From positions 62,001-126,000 of the forward strand of contig JAJEIM010000033.1 in assembly GCA_022827785.1 (NCBI GenBank): a stretch of DNA of 64,000 nucleotides, in the 5' to 3' direction. Made by a program: the position numbers and the translations under genes. Below, piece after piece: positions 1 to 8,028 of this stretch; position 1 is the stretch's first letter, and every line of letters begins with the position of its first letter. This stretch comes from Acidimicrobiia bacterium. Lineage in GTDB: Bacteria > Actinomycetota > Acidimicrobiia > Spongiisociales > Spongiisociaceae. The notes below the pieces were generated by a model. It was not told where the DNA came from, searched no databases, and saw only the letters and a program-made list of their open reading frames with translations.

Positions 1-287
1 TGGTGGATCTCATAGCGGAGCCTCCACCTGTCGTGGTGAACCATGCGAGCCTCCGAGTTGCATCCCGTGTCTTCGGCCTTCCACTGCAGCAACGCCGCCG
101 CTCCGACGGCCGCCTGGCAATCACACGGTTGCTCGGAGGCCCTACATGCACACGACCTGACAACTCGAGGACAGCCATGGCAGGAGTACTTGAACTCGCT
201 ACGAGTCTATGCAGAATTGAGGACCCACATTGCCAGCGTTGTCCCCTGGCCACGCTCTGTGATACAGCCGTGAGATCCGGGGAGTGA
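1..287 (+). CDS. HhH-GPD DNA glycosylase, C-terminal part (cut by window edge)
   Basis: Only the last 94 or so codons are in the window; the 5' end lies to the left. The C-terminus carries a Cys-X6-Cys-X2-Cys-X5-Cys loop (CRIEDPHCQRCPLATLC), the 4Fe-4S cluster spacing of endonuclease III and MutY-type glycosylases. By family knowledge these excise damaged or mismatched bases. The catalytic helix-hairpin-helix and Asp are not visible, so substrate cannot be assigned; a MutY-like, endonuclease III-like or restriction-associated mismatch glycosylase are all possible. A DprA-like gene and a nuclease lie nearby, which fits a DNA repair or defence patch. The GTG at 3 is not taken as the true start because the family is normally more than 200 residues. 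Confidence 0.7.
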   Translation, partial: VDLIAEPPPVVVNHASLRVASRVFGLPLQQRRRSDGRLAITRLLGGPTCTRPDNSRTAMAGVLELATSLCRIEDPHCQRCPLATLCDTAVRSGE

Positions 288-442
288 CCCAGCCATGGGA
301 CAGGAATAGTAGGTGGAGCGCGTAGCGCGGATCTGTAGCGCTCCAAGGCTCAACTCGATGTGGACGTCTGGCGATAACCGTTCGCGGCGGAGCTGTGTGG
401 TAACCAGGCGACCGTAATTTACCCGGCGCGGGGTCAGGTCTG

Positions 443-1387
443 TCAGAACAAGGCGACCTGTCCGGGGCGCGAACTCTCCTCGTCATCCGACTGAGAGCTA
501 TCGAGAATGTTCTGGAGTTGGAATACGTCGGTGATGGGGAGTGCGCCAATGTCGGCGAGGGCCTGGTTTCCTGGGCTCTCGCCGGGGCTTCGCCAGACGG
601 CCACTCGGCAGTAGCGGCCTCCCATGGCTTCCGTCGCTCCTGACCAAGTGCCGCCCGAGCCCTCGTCGGCGGCTACTGCCACGGTCAGGTCTGAGAGGGC
701 ATAGATGAGCTTGTTGCGGCCCATCGCTTGGCCAACCGAGAACGGGGAATCCGGGGCGTAGGGTGAGCAGATGACTGTGCGGCCGGTGTGAACGGCTCGG
801 CGGACGCCTGGGGACTTCAGGGTGTGGGAGAGGGAGTGGGCGGAGACGCTGATCACGGGCCCTCCGGCCTTGAAGGCGGCGCTCCTGGCCAGTTGATCCA
901 CGCCTCGGGCTGCGCCTGAGATCAGAGGGACATTGAGGGAGGCGGCCTGCCTGCCGAGGGCGACGGCGACTTTGGCGCCTTCTTTGCTCACGTTACGGCT
1001 TCCTACTACTCCGACGCCTCCTTCGTTGAGGAGGGCCGGGGCACCGGCGGCGTGGAGGATCGGTGGGGCTTTGGGGCCGAGGTTGGTGCGGAAGCGCTGG
1101 GGGTAGGCGGGGTCGAACGGGGTGAGGGTGGCTATGCCGGACTGGTCGAGGCGCTCCAGTTCGAAGGCCATCGCGGTGGCCCTCGCCAGCAGGCCAGCCA
1201 TCCGGCTTGCCATGTCCGTCCCCAGCCCGAGACCGACCAGATCTTCCTCGGACATCCCGAGGAGGCGGCCGGGCTTGCCGATCTGGTCTACCAGGTTCCA
1301 GAACTGTCGAGGGGTGAGCGGGCTCGTTTCATCACACGCGATCCGGCTCACCAGCAGGATGGTGGCCAGCGCGTCATCGCTCTGCAT
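443..1387 (-). CDS. DprA/Smf-like DNA-processing protein
   Basis: A 314-residue protein with the Smf/DprA Rossmann-like core. It has a glycine-rich GVVGSRNVS segment, then SGAARGVDQLARSAAF (compare SGxAxGID in DprA) and a late GRNKLIYALSDLTVAVAA strand. Classical DprA binds single-stranded DNA and loads RecA during transformation; stand-alone relatives of this length also occur in defence loci. The start at 1387 was preferred over longer alternatives because GGAG lies about 9 bases upstream and the extra N-terminal residues look non-coding. It converges on the glycosylase end at 287 and has no competence genes around it. Function beyond the DprA fold is inference. Confidence 0.75.
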   Translation of the reverse strand: MQSDDALATILLVSRIACDETSPLTPRQFWNLVDQIGKPGRLLGMSEEDLVGLGLGTDMASRMAGLLARATAMAFELERLDQSGIATLTPFDPAYPQRFRTNLGPKAPPILHAAGAPALLNEGGVGVVGSRNVSKEGAKVAVALGRQAASLNVPLISGAARGVDQLARSAAFKAGGPVISVSAHSLSHTLKSPGVRRAVHTGRTVICSPYAPDSPFSVGQAMGRNKLIYALSDLTVAVAADEGSGGTWSGATEAMGGRYCRVAVWRSPGESPGNQALADIGALPITDVFQLQNILDSSQSDDEESSRPGQVALF

Positions 1388-2322
1388 CGGACGGATCTCC
1401 ATGCCGTACTTGTCAGCTCGAAGGCCACCGGCCCGGATCCGGCCCTCTGGAGTAACCGACCGACTTCCGTGATTCCCGGTTTCGCACGCTTCCGACTCCC
1501 GTTTTCGCACATGACCCTACGTGCTGGTGCCGAGCGTAGGTGTCTCAGTGGGTCCCGTGGTTGATGATCCCTGCAGGCGGATGGGCAGTTCGCGGCGGGG
1601 CCTCGGATAGTGATCGTTGCGATTGCCGATCGTCCTCGAGGAGGTAGCTGCAGCGCCGGGTGTGCGGGACCCGGAGGGCGATGTTCACGGCGGTGGACCT
1701 GGGCCGCCAGCAACGCTCCAACTCCGGAGGTATGGCGGTGGATGCCACCGTGGGGATCAGCCATCCCACCTGGGCCGCCGGGACACCAGTGACGGTAGCG
1801 CTGGCAGCCGGGGAGGCACGATCAATCTCGTGGTGCAGCTTCCGGTCGGTCTGGATCGGGGGCGGCCGCAAAAGCGGCGATCACGTGCCACAGAGGCCAA
1901 GGCTCAGCCGTTGGCGACCCGCGGTGTGCCGGGAACCGGGACCGCCACTGACGCGGTCGCGCTCGTGTGGCCGGCCGAGGCCTCTAAGGAGCGGTTCGCC
2001 GGCCCCCGGTCGGAGTGGGGTGCCAGGATCGTCCAAGCCTCTACCCGGCAGTATCGGCTGGAGCCGAACGGGGCTGATCGCGTGTGCAAGGCAATCAGGC
2101 CGGCCCTTGCAATCAAGTCGGTAGCAAAGTTCAGGAAAGCAGGTGACGTGGAAGCCACAGGCGCGTGTGGGGAAAGCGTCGGCCGTCCGGAGGGCGTGCG
2201 CTCCGATCAGGTAGGCGCCCGATCCTCGCCGTCTAGCCAGACGACGAGCCTGACCCTAAGGCGTCCAATCCGGTTGTGATGAGACCATCAAAGATGTACA
2301 AGACCACAAGGCAATCAGTCCT
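1388..2322. other. Gene-poor stretch, no recognisable product
   Basis: About 930 bases separate the DprA-like gene from the nuclease gene. Open frames exist on both strands (for example plus 1617-2279), but their translations are rich in Arg, Gly and Pro, show no domain, and overlap one another in different frames. I see no RNA gene, terminator or mobile-element end. It is probably decayed coding DNA in an accessory region. Confidence 0.5.
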
Positions 2323-2934
2323 CTATGCCACATCGTCTAGTACCTGCCAACCAGCACACCGGACCGTCTGGTGTTCGCTATGTACTAGGCCTGACCTGGT
2401 CTCTACAACTCGTTCGCCGAGAGTGATCCTAAAGAGGTGCTGAGCAAGAACCTCAAATGCCGAGAAAACTTTGTCAAGGTTCACCTTGGGAGGATCATGT
2501 TCATAGCCGATTGCAACAACAGCTTTGTTTCGAAATGGGACTTCCAAAGATTTCTTGGGATCACGTCCGGCTAATAGTCGGGCATCGATCAAAAGACTAC
2601 GCGAATAAGGGTCAAGTAGTCTTCCAAGCCAAGGAGTACTGGGCTTGCCATTATTCCCAAATGGGCGCGCTAATTTTATCTCAAGAGCCCAGTTTTCGGA
2701 TCTCGAGTCTGTGAACTCTATCGCCAAGTCTGGATGGCTCGATCGGGAAAACGATGCCTTTACTTCTTGTCCGTGTAAGCCTTTGACACTCAATTGCTCA
2801 GCTATCCTCTTACACAAACGTGGTTCGTCCAGCGGGCCGATGCCAGGCTCATAATCCCGGTAGCTAGGACTCTCAGCATCGTAGTCCTTCAAGATGTCAG
2901 CGATAGACACTACTATGTGCTCCAAGTTGATCAC
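2323..2934 (-). CDS. Orphan PD-(D/E)xK-type nuclease-like protein
   Basis: A 203-residue protein. Around residues 68-87 it has Pro-Asp, then 15 residues, then Glu-Ile-Lys (HPDLAIEF then ALEIKLAR), the spacing of a PD-(D/E)xK nuclease core. An upstream Glu-rich helix (residues 36-48) could supply the family's N-terminal acidic residue. I chose the GTG at 2934 because AGGAG sits five bases upstream; the open frame continues to 3213 but that extension looks non-coding. The gene is visibly AT-richer than its neighbours, a sign of transfer. There is no methyltransferase or specificity gene beside it, so it may be an orphan restriction-type or repair nuclease. The substrate is unknown. Confidence 0.6.
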   Translation of the reverse strand: MINLEHIVVSIADILKDYDAESPSYRDYEPGIGPLDEPRLCKRIAEQLSVKGLHGQEVKASFSRSSHPDLAIEFTDSRSENWALEIKLARPFGNNGKPSTPWLGRLLDPYSRSLLIDARLLAGRDPKKSLEVPFRNKAVVAIGYEHDPPKVNLDKVFSAFEVLAQHLFRITLGERVVETRSGLVHSEHQTVRCAGWQVLDDVA

Positions 2935-3182
2935 GTGATCTCCTACAGTGACAGAACCAAAGCGAGCAGTTGAGCCCCGCCAAAGCCGAGGCCGCCTAAC
3001 CTCTCGTAGAAAGATCAGCCAACAGCCAACAGCAGAGTCTGAAATTCCCAAGCCTATCCCAAGCTGACCGGGCACCGTTTCGACCCCAGCCCGCCCTGAT
3101 GGTACCACCTGTCCCCGTCGTGATCTCTGCCACCAGTCGTGGACATACAGCAGATACACACGCAGAACGTGGAACGGGGACC

Positions 3183-3443
3183 TCAACCACTCTGCCGTGG
3201 CCCAACACACCATTTAGGATGACCGTTCCCGATGGAGCCAGGAGCCCGCCGGCGGAGTTTGCTGAGGGCCGGGTCCGGAGGACCTCCGCCCAACCACCGA
3301 CGTAGTTGCCCGGTATTGACGAACTCCGCACCGGTTCGTCGGGCGATCCGGCGGACCTGTTCGAGGGAGCCGGAGAACATGCGGACCCGGCCGTCGCCCC
3401 TCCATGTCATGCCTTCGATGAGGTCCTCGTCCAGGTGGATCAC
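3183..3443 (-). CDS. Short hypothetical protein, possibly a gene remnant
   Basis: An 86-codon frame from a GTG at 3443. Its first 50 codons end almost always in G or C, as expected for real coding DNA here, and encode a soluble charged segment beginning VIHLDEDLIEG. No Shine-Dalgarno precedes the GTG. Just upstream another frame also shows coding-like third positions and stops at 3511, so this could be the 3' part of a frameshifted gene. I do not recognise a family. The last 25 codons lose the codon bias, as if the end has been replaced by unrelated sequence. Confidence 0.3.
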   Translation of the reverse strand: MIHLDEDLIEGMTWRGDGRVRMFSGSLEQVRRIARRTGAEFVNTGQLRRWLGGGPPDPALSKLRRRAPGSIGNGHPKWCVGPRQSG

Positions 3444-3719
3444 TTTCGGGGGGATGTCGCAATGACCGTGGCCGGCTGATCCGATGAGGGCGGTGTCGCT
3501 TGGATCCGGCTCATTGGACCTTCTGGGTGATCCCGACCGAGACGCTCGACGACCGGCTCGGGCCCCAGCAGACCGTACGGGTGTCAACGCTCAACAGCCT
3601 CGTGGCGCCGGTGGGTTGGTGCGGACTGCGAGACACCGTAGGCCTTTGCGGCAGGTGAGCCTTCTGGTCGAACCCTTCCTGGTCGCTGCATCGGGGTTGT
3701 TTGCAGGCTGTCCGGGCGG

Positions 3720-4043
3720 CTAGCCGACTACGAACAGATCGTCCAGCAGCCAGTCGACTAGTAGGACGAAGAAGGCGAGCATGACTACGAACGGCACGGC
3801 CGACGCTATCGAGACGATCATGCCGGTGGTCGCGAGCCGGTGGAATCTGTGGGTGCGGCTCCTGGCCAGGAGGGATAGGACCAGGCCCGAGACCCACAGT
3901 ATCGCCCCGGCCATCAGCAGGAGTCCGAGGACGGCCTCGGGGGCGTCGCCCAGGGACGGAAGCAGGATCATCAGGGCTGTGATCAGCAGGACGGCTACGG
4001 AACAGGCGAACCCGGCAACCGCCATCCGGTCTCCCTGGGTCAT
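3720..4043 (-). CDS. Small multi-pass membrane protein
   Basis: A 107-residue protein with three or four hydrophobic segments (about residues 8-28, 36-60 and 76-106) separated by short basic turns. After the start (MTQGDRMAVAGFACS) it resembles small Actinobacterial DUF4190-type integral membrane proteins, but no diagnostic motif is seen. Its codon bias is typical of the window, so it is probably real. Function is unknown. It diverges from the binding-protein gene that starts at 4222. Confidence 0.6.
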   Translation of the reverse strand: MTQGDRMAVAGFACSVAVLLITALMILLPSLGDAPEAVLGLLLMAGAILWVSGLVLSLLARSRTHRFHRLATTGMIVSIASAVPFVVMLAFFVLLVDWLLDDLFVVG

Positions 4044-4221
4044 GATCAGCCGGTTTCCGGAAGCTTCATCGTTGCGGCCTGTCTTTCCTCGGGACCAGCA
4101 GCCTGCCGATCCATCGCAGCCCTCCGAACCGGGGGCTCAACGGGCGCCGGGTGGTGGCGTTCGCTGTTGTCAGGGGTAGGGTCTTGGAGGCTTGAGACGG
4201 CTGCTCAGGGGGTGAGGTTTG

Positions 4222-5238
4222 ATGGTTGGTCGGTGGCGCGGTCTCGTGGTGCTGGTGGTGTCCGTTGTCGTGGCGGCGGCTTGTGCGGGTGGGGAGGATT
4301 CCGAGCCGGTGATGCTCAGTCTCGGGTATCCGTTCGCGGTCGATCATCCGCTGCGGGTCCAGGTCCTCGACCCGTGGGCGGAGGACGTTTGGGAAGCATC
4401 CGGCAACACGGTGGGAGTGGAGATCCACCCCGAACAGGCTCTCAGCCCGGCGGCGGAGACCTACGCGAACGTGGTAGCGGGCGGCCAGGACATCGGATGG
4501 GCATTGCAGGGGTATTCGCCGGGACGGTTCCCGGCCACCGGCGTGGTGGAGATGCCCTTCGTGTTCGGCAGCGCTGCGGAAGGCACCGCCGCACTGTGGG
4601 CCTTGTACGAGGAGTTCGAGGCTCTGCGCGGCGAGTATTCCGACGTGAAGGTGCTGGGTCTGTGGACCACCGGCCCGGGTGACCTGTGGCTGGTGGACGG
4701 TGCCGCATCGGCTGTGGCCGACATAGCGGGGCTCACATTGCGCTCGCCGAGCCCCGTGCAGGCTGAGGTGATCCGTGCCTTGGGTGCTGTCCCCGCGATC
4801 ATGGCCGCCCCTGACATGCGGGCCGCTATCGACGCCGGCGAGATCGACGGCCTGCTGACGGTCGACACGGCTCTGGCCACCCACAACCTGGTCGATGTGA
4901 TCGAGAGCGGCACCGAGTGCCGGTGCTACGTCCTCGCAGGGTTCCTGGTGATGAACCTCGACACGTGGAACAGCCTGTCACCGGACCAGCAGGCAGCCAT
5001 AGATGACGTGTCCATCAGGACGGTTTCCGATGCTGCCGCCGGCTTCTACGACCGGGCCAGCATCACCGCTGCCCGGCAGAACGCGGAAGCCGGGATCGTC
5101 AAGATCCGCCTCGACGATGACCAGTTGGAGGAGTGGAAACAAGCAGCCGGCGGCGTCGTGGACGACTGGGTCGGCGACAACACCGGCTTCGACGCCAGGG
5201 CCATGTACGAGCGCATGCTGGAACTATCCGCCGGCTAG
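4222..5238 (+). CDS. TRAP-type (DctP family) substrate-binding lipoprotein
   Basis: A 338-residue exported protein. A signal peptide ending VAAAC is a lipobox, so the protein should be lipid-anchored outside the membrane. The mature part follows the DctP pattern: an early strand (LSLGYPFAVDHPLR), the central Arg region LRSPSPVQAEVIRALGAVP and a late helix of the DQQAAIDDVS type. TRAP binding proteins deliver carboxylates and similar small acids to DctQM permeases. No DctQ or DctM gene is near, so this copy is an orphan here. ATG 4222 was chosen, with a GGGGGTGAGG Shine-Dalgarno just upstream, over the TTG three bases earlier. Confidence 0.8.
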   Translation: MVGRWRGLVVLVVSVVVAAACAGGEDSEPVMLSLGYPFAVDHPLRVQVLDPWAEDVWEASGNTVGVEIHPEQALSPAAETYANVVAGGQDIGWALQGYSPGRFPATGVVEMPFVFGSAAEGTAALWALYEEFEALRGEYSDVKVLGLWTTGPGDLWLVDGAASAVADIAGLTLRSPSPVQAEVIRALGAVPAIMAAPDMRAAIDAGEIDGLLTVDTALATHNLVDVIESGTECRCYVLAGFLVMNLDTWNSLSPDQQAAIDDVSIRTVSDAAAGFYDRASITAARQNAEAGIVKIRLDDDQLEEWKQAAGGVVDDWVGDNTGFDARAMYERMLELSAG

Positions 5239-5430
5239 CACCACATTGCTTCGACGGATCATCACCGTGGTCCCGATCGGAGCCGGCGCCCTCGGGACGG
5301 CCTGCGGATGGAGAGGGGCATGGGTTCCGGGGACCGGACTCACCTTGATGAGTCAGACACTCCCGTCGATCCCGGTCTTTGGTTCATGCTTGTAGCTAGG
5401 TGGTGCCGGGGAGATGTTCGGCGTGGGTGC

Positions 5431-6252
5431 CTACTGGTCCTTCCGCCACCACACTGTGCAGTGTCGCCCCATCCGGTCCCCTACGTGTAGGCGGCCGTCC
5501 TTCTCGGTGACCCGGGGCTCCAGGAGGGGCCGCAACTCGTGGCGTCGGGCTATCGGCAGGGTCGCCCGCTGCCCGTAGAAGCCGATGATCTCGTCCCAGT
5601 CCTCGAACCACAGCATCACGGGTCGCTCCCACCGTTCCACATTGGGACGGACACCGAGCTCCTCGACGATCACGGCCACCAGGTCGTCGACCGACGGGCC
5701 ATCCGGACGGTCGACGCCGTGGACGGCGCGGAATAGGGGCGCGATGCTGACCCGGGGGTGGAACTCGGTCAACTCGATCACCACTCCGCGGCGGGCGGTG
5801 TCGTCGAGAGCGACCAGGAAGGGGACGATGTCCGCCACGTCGTAGACGACATTGGCCGACACGACGACATCCGTCCGCGGGATCTCTCCCGCCGATTCCG
5901 GCCAGCGTCCCCGGACCAGCCGGGCGGAGACGCCCAGCCGGGCCGCCTCCTCCTCGAAACCGTCAGCCATCCCGGCGTCTGGCTCCACCGCGATGAGTTC
6001 GTGACCGAGCGAGGCCATCGGCAGTGAGGCCCGTCCCCTCCCGGCTCCGACATCGAGCACCGAACCGTCCTCGCCGGCCAGGTCCCTGACGATCTCGAGG
6101 GTGACCGGGGGCGGTGACGAGCGGGCAGTGGCCGACATGCGCTCCCACACCCACGGCGCCCACCCGTAGGGCGACTCCTCCGCGGCGTCGAGCAGCCTCT
6201 GGGGAATCACCCAGGCCTCCAACTCGGCCCGCCATCGATCCGCGGCGTTCAA
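5431..6252 (-). CDS. Class I SAM-dependent methyltransferase
   Basis: A 273-residue soluble protein with the SAM-binding motif I VLDVGAGRGRASLP at about residues 65-78, an acidic end of strand 2 (AVEPD), and a post-motif segment TDVVVSANVVYDV. This is the Rossmann fold of small-molecule methyltransferases. The C-terminal third has Trp-rich segments (WERPVMLWFEDWDEI) with no match I can name. The start is a TTG with no clear Shine-Dalgarno, so the N-terminus is uncertain. It stands alone between two plus-strand genes, and the substrate is unknown. Confidence 0.75.
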   Translation of the reverse strand: MNAADRWRAELEAWVIPQRLLDAAEESPYGWAPWVWERMSATARSSPPPVTLEIVRDLAGEDGSVLDVGAGRGRASLPMASLGHELIAVEPDAGMADGFEEEAARLGVSARLVRGRWPESAGEIPRTDVVVSANVVYDVADIVPFLVALDDTARRGVVIELTEFHPRVSIAPLFRAVHGVDRPDGPSVDDLVAVIVEELGVRPNVERWERPVMLWFEDWDEIIGFYGQRATLPIARRHELRPLLEPRVTEKDGRLHVGDRMGRHCTVWWRKDQ

Positions 6253-6601
6253 ATCGGCACCCGGGGCAACGGCGCCGGCTGCGGCCGCGTCATGGTCAAC
6301 GTCCAGGTATGGCGCCGGCAGGAGGAGGTGGTCGGGTTGTTCGGAATGGGAGTCACTTCGGTATGGGATCGGGTCGGTCGGCGTAAGCGAATGTTATCGA
6401 AAACGGTGCAGCGACGGGGTGCTGGAACGCACGTGGCCGGGGCGCCGTGGTGCGGTTCTGAGGCCGTTGCTCGGCATTGACCTGGACCCGTCCGGCTCGG
6501 CTGCGGGCCTAACCTGGCGCGGGAGACCGGAACGGGGATTCGGATGCTTCGATCGTGTGTCGCCGGGACGAGCAGGCGGCGATGATTCTCCCGAGCGTGT
6601 A
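6253..6601. other. Intergenic region, nothing recognised
   Basis: This stretch lies between the divergent methyltransferase and nitroreductase genes. The overlapping open frames give low-complexity Arg/Gly translations without domains. It should contain promoters for both genes, but I could not pick convincing hexamers. Confidence 0.4.
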
Positions 6602-7030
6602 GTGGACTACTGGACGCCTCCGGGCTGGCTCATCCCGTGGATCTCGCGCACGCATGTGGTGATCTACAAGCTGACCAGAGGCAAGGTCGGCGGCCGCGCC
6701 GCCGGGATGCCGTGCCTCCTCCTGCGGACCACCGGTCGCCGTTCCGGCAAGGCTCACACGGTGTGCCTCAGCTACCTGCCCGACGGCGACTCGATGGTGA
6801 TCGTGGCGTCCTTCGGAGGCGCCGACCAACACCCGGCCTGGTACCACAACCTGCGGGCGAACCCCGAAGTGACCGTCCAGGACGGGGGACGGGTCTTCAC
6901 AGCGAGCGCACAGACGATCACCGGCGCCGAGCGGGAGAGAGTGTGGGAGGAGCGGGTCGCCAGCGCCCCACGCTATTCCCACTACCAGGAGCGCACCGAC
7001 CGGGAGATCCCCCTGGTCCGGCTCACCTAG
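6602..7030 (+). CDS. Deazaflavin-dependent nitroreductase (Ddn) family protein
   Basis: A 142-residue protein of the Ddn/F420H2-dependent quinone or nitro-reductase family, whose usual length is near 150. It has the typical TTGRRSGKAHTVCL strand-turn and ASFGGADQHPAWYHNL, the region that contacts the deazaflavin cofactor in the family. Members reduce quinones or nitro compounds with F420H2. The GTG at 6602 was chosen because it gives the family length; the open frame extends upstream to 6419 with unconvincing sequence. No strong ribosome-binding site is visible. Confidence 0.75.
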   Translation: MDYWTPPGWLIPWISRTHVVIYKLTRGKVGGRAAGMPCLLLRTTGRRSGKAHTVCLSYLPDGDSMVIVASFGGADQHPAWYHNLRANPEVTVQDGGRVFTASAQTITGAERERVWEERVASAPRYSHYQERTDREIPLVRLT

Positions 7031-7124
7031 GGGAGTCTTGGCGTCCCCGATGCCGGCTGTCTTAGTGCTTGGTTCTACTGAACAGTGGGGCATGAAATGA
7101 GACAACGGGATTCACGGAGATGTC

Positions 7125-7342
7125 ATGCGGGTATCGGAGAGGGGAGAGATCACGATTCCTGAGAAACTGCGGGAGCGATTCGGCCCGAGTCACAATGTCG
7201 AGGTGGAACTGACTCCCACCGCGGAAGGACTGCTGATCCGCAAGCGGACCGCCGCACAACATCCCGTCGAGAGCGTCTATGCCATCCTCGGCAGCGGCGA
7301 GGACACCGACACTACATCGAGGAGATCCGCGGACGGCGATAA
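7125..7342 (+). pseudogene. AbrB/VapB-type antitoxin, frameshifted near its end
   Basis: The first 62 codons encode a SpoVT/AbrB swapped-hairpin antitoxin (MRVSERGEITIPEKLRERFG, then VEVELTPTAEGLLIRKR). A good Shine-Dalgarno GGAG lies five bases upstream of the ATG. At about 7311 the frame breaks: an extra AC in a GACAC run moves the expected C-terminus, YIEEIRGRR and a TAA at 7340-7342, into another frame. Without the shift the product would be a complete antitoxin of about 72 residues. As it stands, the reading frame runs on without a stop into the next antitoxin gene. It is probably a decayed VapB. Confidence 0.65.
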
Positions 7343-7395
7343 CCGCCGTCGACACCAGCGTCTTCCTGGACATACCCGTCTACGCCCGGTCTTGA
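7339..7395 (+). pseudogene. VapC PIN-domain toxin remnant (first ~18 codons)
   Basis: Directly overlapping the expected antitoxin stop is a frame reading ITAVDTSVFLDIPVYARS and then a stop. TAVDTSVFLDI is the first strand of PIN-domain toxins, including the first catalytic Asp, and position and phase are those of vapC behind vapB. The start codon is lost (GCG where GTG or ATG would be) and the rest of the gene is deleted, replaced by the promoter of the next toxin-antitoxin module. Confidence 0.6.
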
Positions 7396-7420
7396 TATTC
7401 TGGCGTGACTTCCGTACAGT
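7392..7420 (+). promoter_or_regulatory. Promoter of the Phd/RelE module (leaderless)
   Basis: TTGATA at 7392-7397 and TACAGT at 7415-7420 are separated by exactly 17 bases. The ATG of the antitoxin starts only 7 bases after the -10 box, so the transcript probably begins at or next to the start codon (leaderless). Confidence 0.55.
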
Positions 7421-7427
7421 TCGTCCT

Positions 7428-7697
7428 ATGAGCGAACAAGCTGACATCCGGAGGCTCTCGATGACCCCCTTGACCGAAGCCCGCAACCGCCTGAGCGAGA
7501 TCGTGGACGACGTCGTATCCACCGGTTCCGACTTCGTGATCACTAGACACGGCCGTCCTTCCGCTGTCATTGTCGGCTACGACGAGTACGAGTCCCTGCT
7601 CGAGACGCTCAACATCCTCTCGGACCCTCAGACCATGGCCCACCTCGCGGAAGCCGAGGCCGACGTGGCTGCCGGTAACCTCGTCGACCTTGACTGA
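7428..7697 (+). CDS. Phd/YefM-family antitoxin
   Basis: An 89-residue antitoxin. The N-terminal DNA-binding part has the Phd/YefM pattern (MTPLTEARNRLSEIVDDV, then FVITRHGRPSAVIV and a YDEYESLLETLNIL helix). The acidic C-terminus would wrap the toxin. In this family the antitoxin neutralises a RelE-type toxin and represses its own promoter. ATG 7428 matches the promoter at 7392-7420; ATG 7461 is an alternative start. The open frame upstream to 7125 belongs to the broken AbrB-like antitoxin and should not be annotated as one protein. The RelE-like toxin gene follows after nine bases. Confidence 0.85.
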   Translation: MSEQADIRRLSMTPLTEARNRLSEIVDDVVSTGSDFVITRHGRPSAVIVGYDEYESLLETLNILSDPQTMAHLAEAEADVAAGNLVDLD

Positions 7698-7706
7698 GCA
7701 TCGCAG

Positions 7707-7949
7707 ATGCCAAGACTCACCCCAAGGGCGAAGAAGCAACTCGACAAGCTACCTGCGCCACTCGCAGCTAAGGGACGCGAACTCATCAGGCGCCTCGACG
7801 ACGAACCGCGCCTTGGCAACAAGCTATTGGGACCCTTGAAAGGGAAGCGCAGTGCCCGCCTAGGACGTTCCCATCGAATTATCTACGAGGCAACGGAGGG
7901 CGGCGTTGTCGTGCTCACGATTGGTCCAAGAAGGGACGTATACCGCTGA
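7707..7949 (+). CDS. RelE/ParE-superfamily toxin
   Basis: An 80-residue basic protein with the RelE fold pattern: helices MPRLTPRAKKQLDKLP and GRELIRRLDDEP, then LLGPLKGKRSARLGRSHRIIYEA and a C-terminal strand TIGPRRDVYR. The Arg of SHRIIYEA and the closing RRDVY are at the positions of catalytic and mRNA-contact residues in RelE-type ribosome-dependent mRNA interferases. It is translated right after its antitoxin, as usual for the pair. Length and motifs look intact. Confidence 0.85.
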   Translation: MPRLTPRAKKQLDKLPAPLAAKGRELIRRLDDEPRLGNKLLGPLKGKRSARLGRSHRIIYEATEGGVVVLTIGPRRDVYR

Positions 7950-8028
7950 TGGCCTCTGACCTACCAACGACCCGCGAGCGACGGAGGACCGGGCCCATGG
8001 AGGTAGTCAGCTGATATTGAGACTCTCG

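Noticed and set aside
7125-7697. Single 190-residue AbrB-Phd fusion antitoxin
   Set aside because: The joining segment encodes no domain, the expected antitoxin end and PIN toxin start lie in other frames, and the Phd part has its own promoter.
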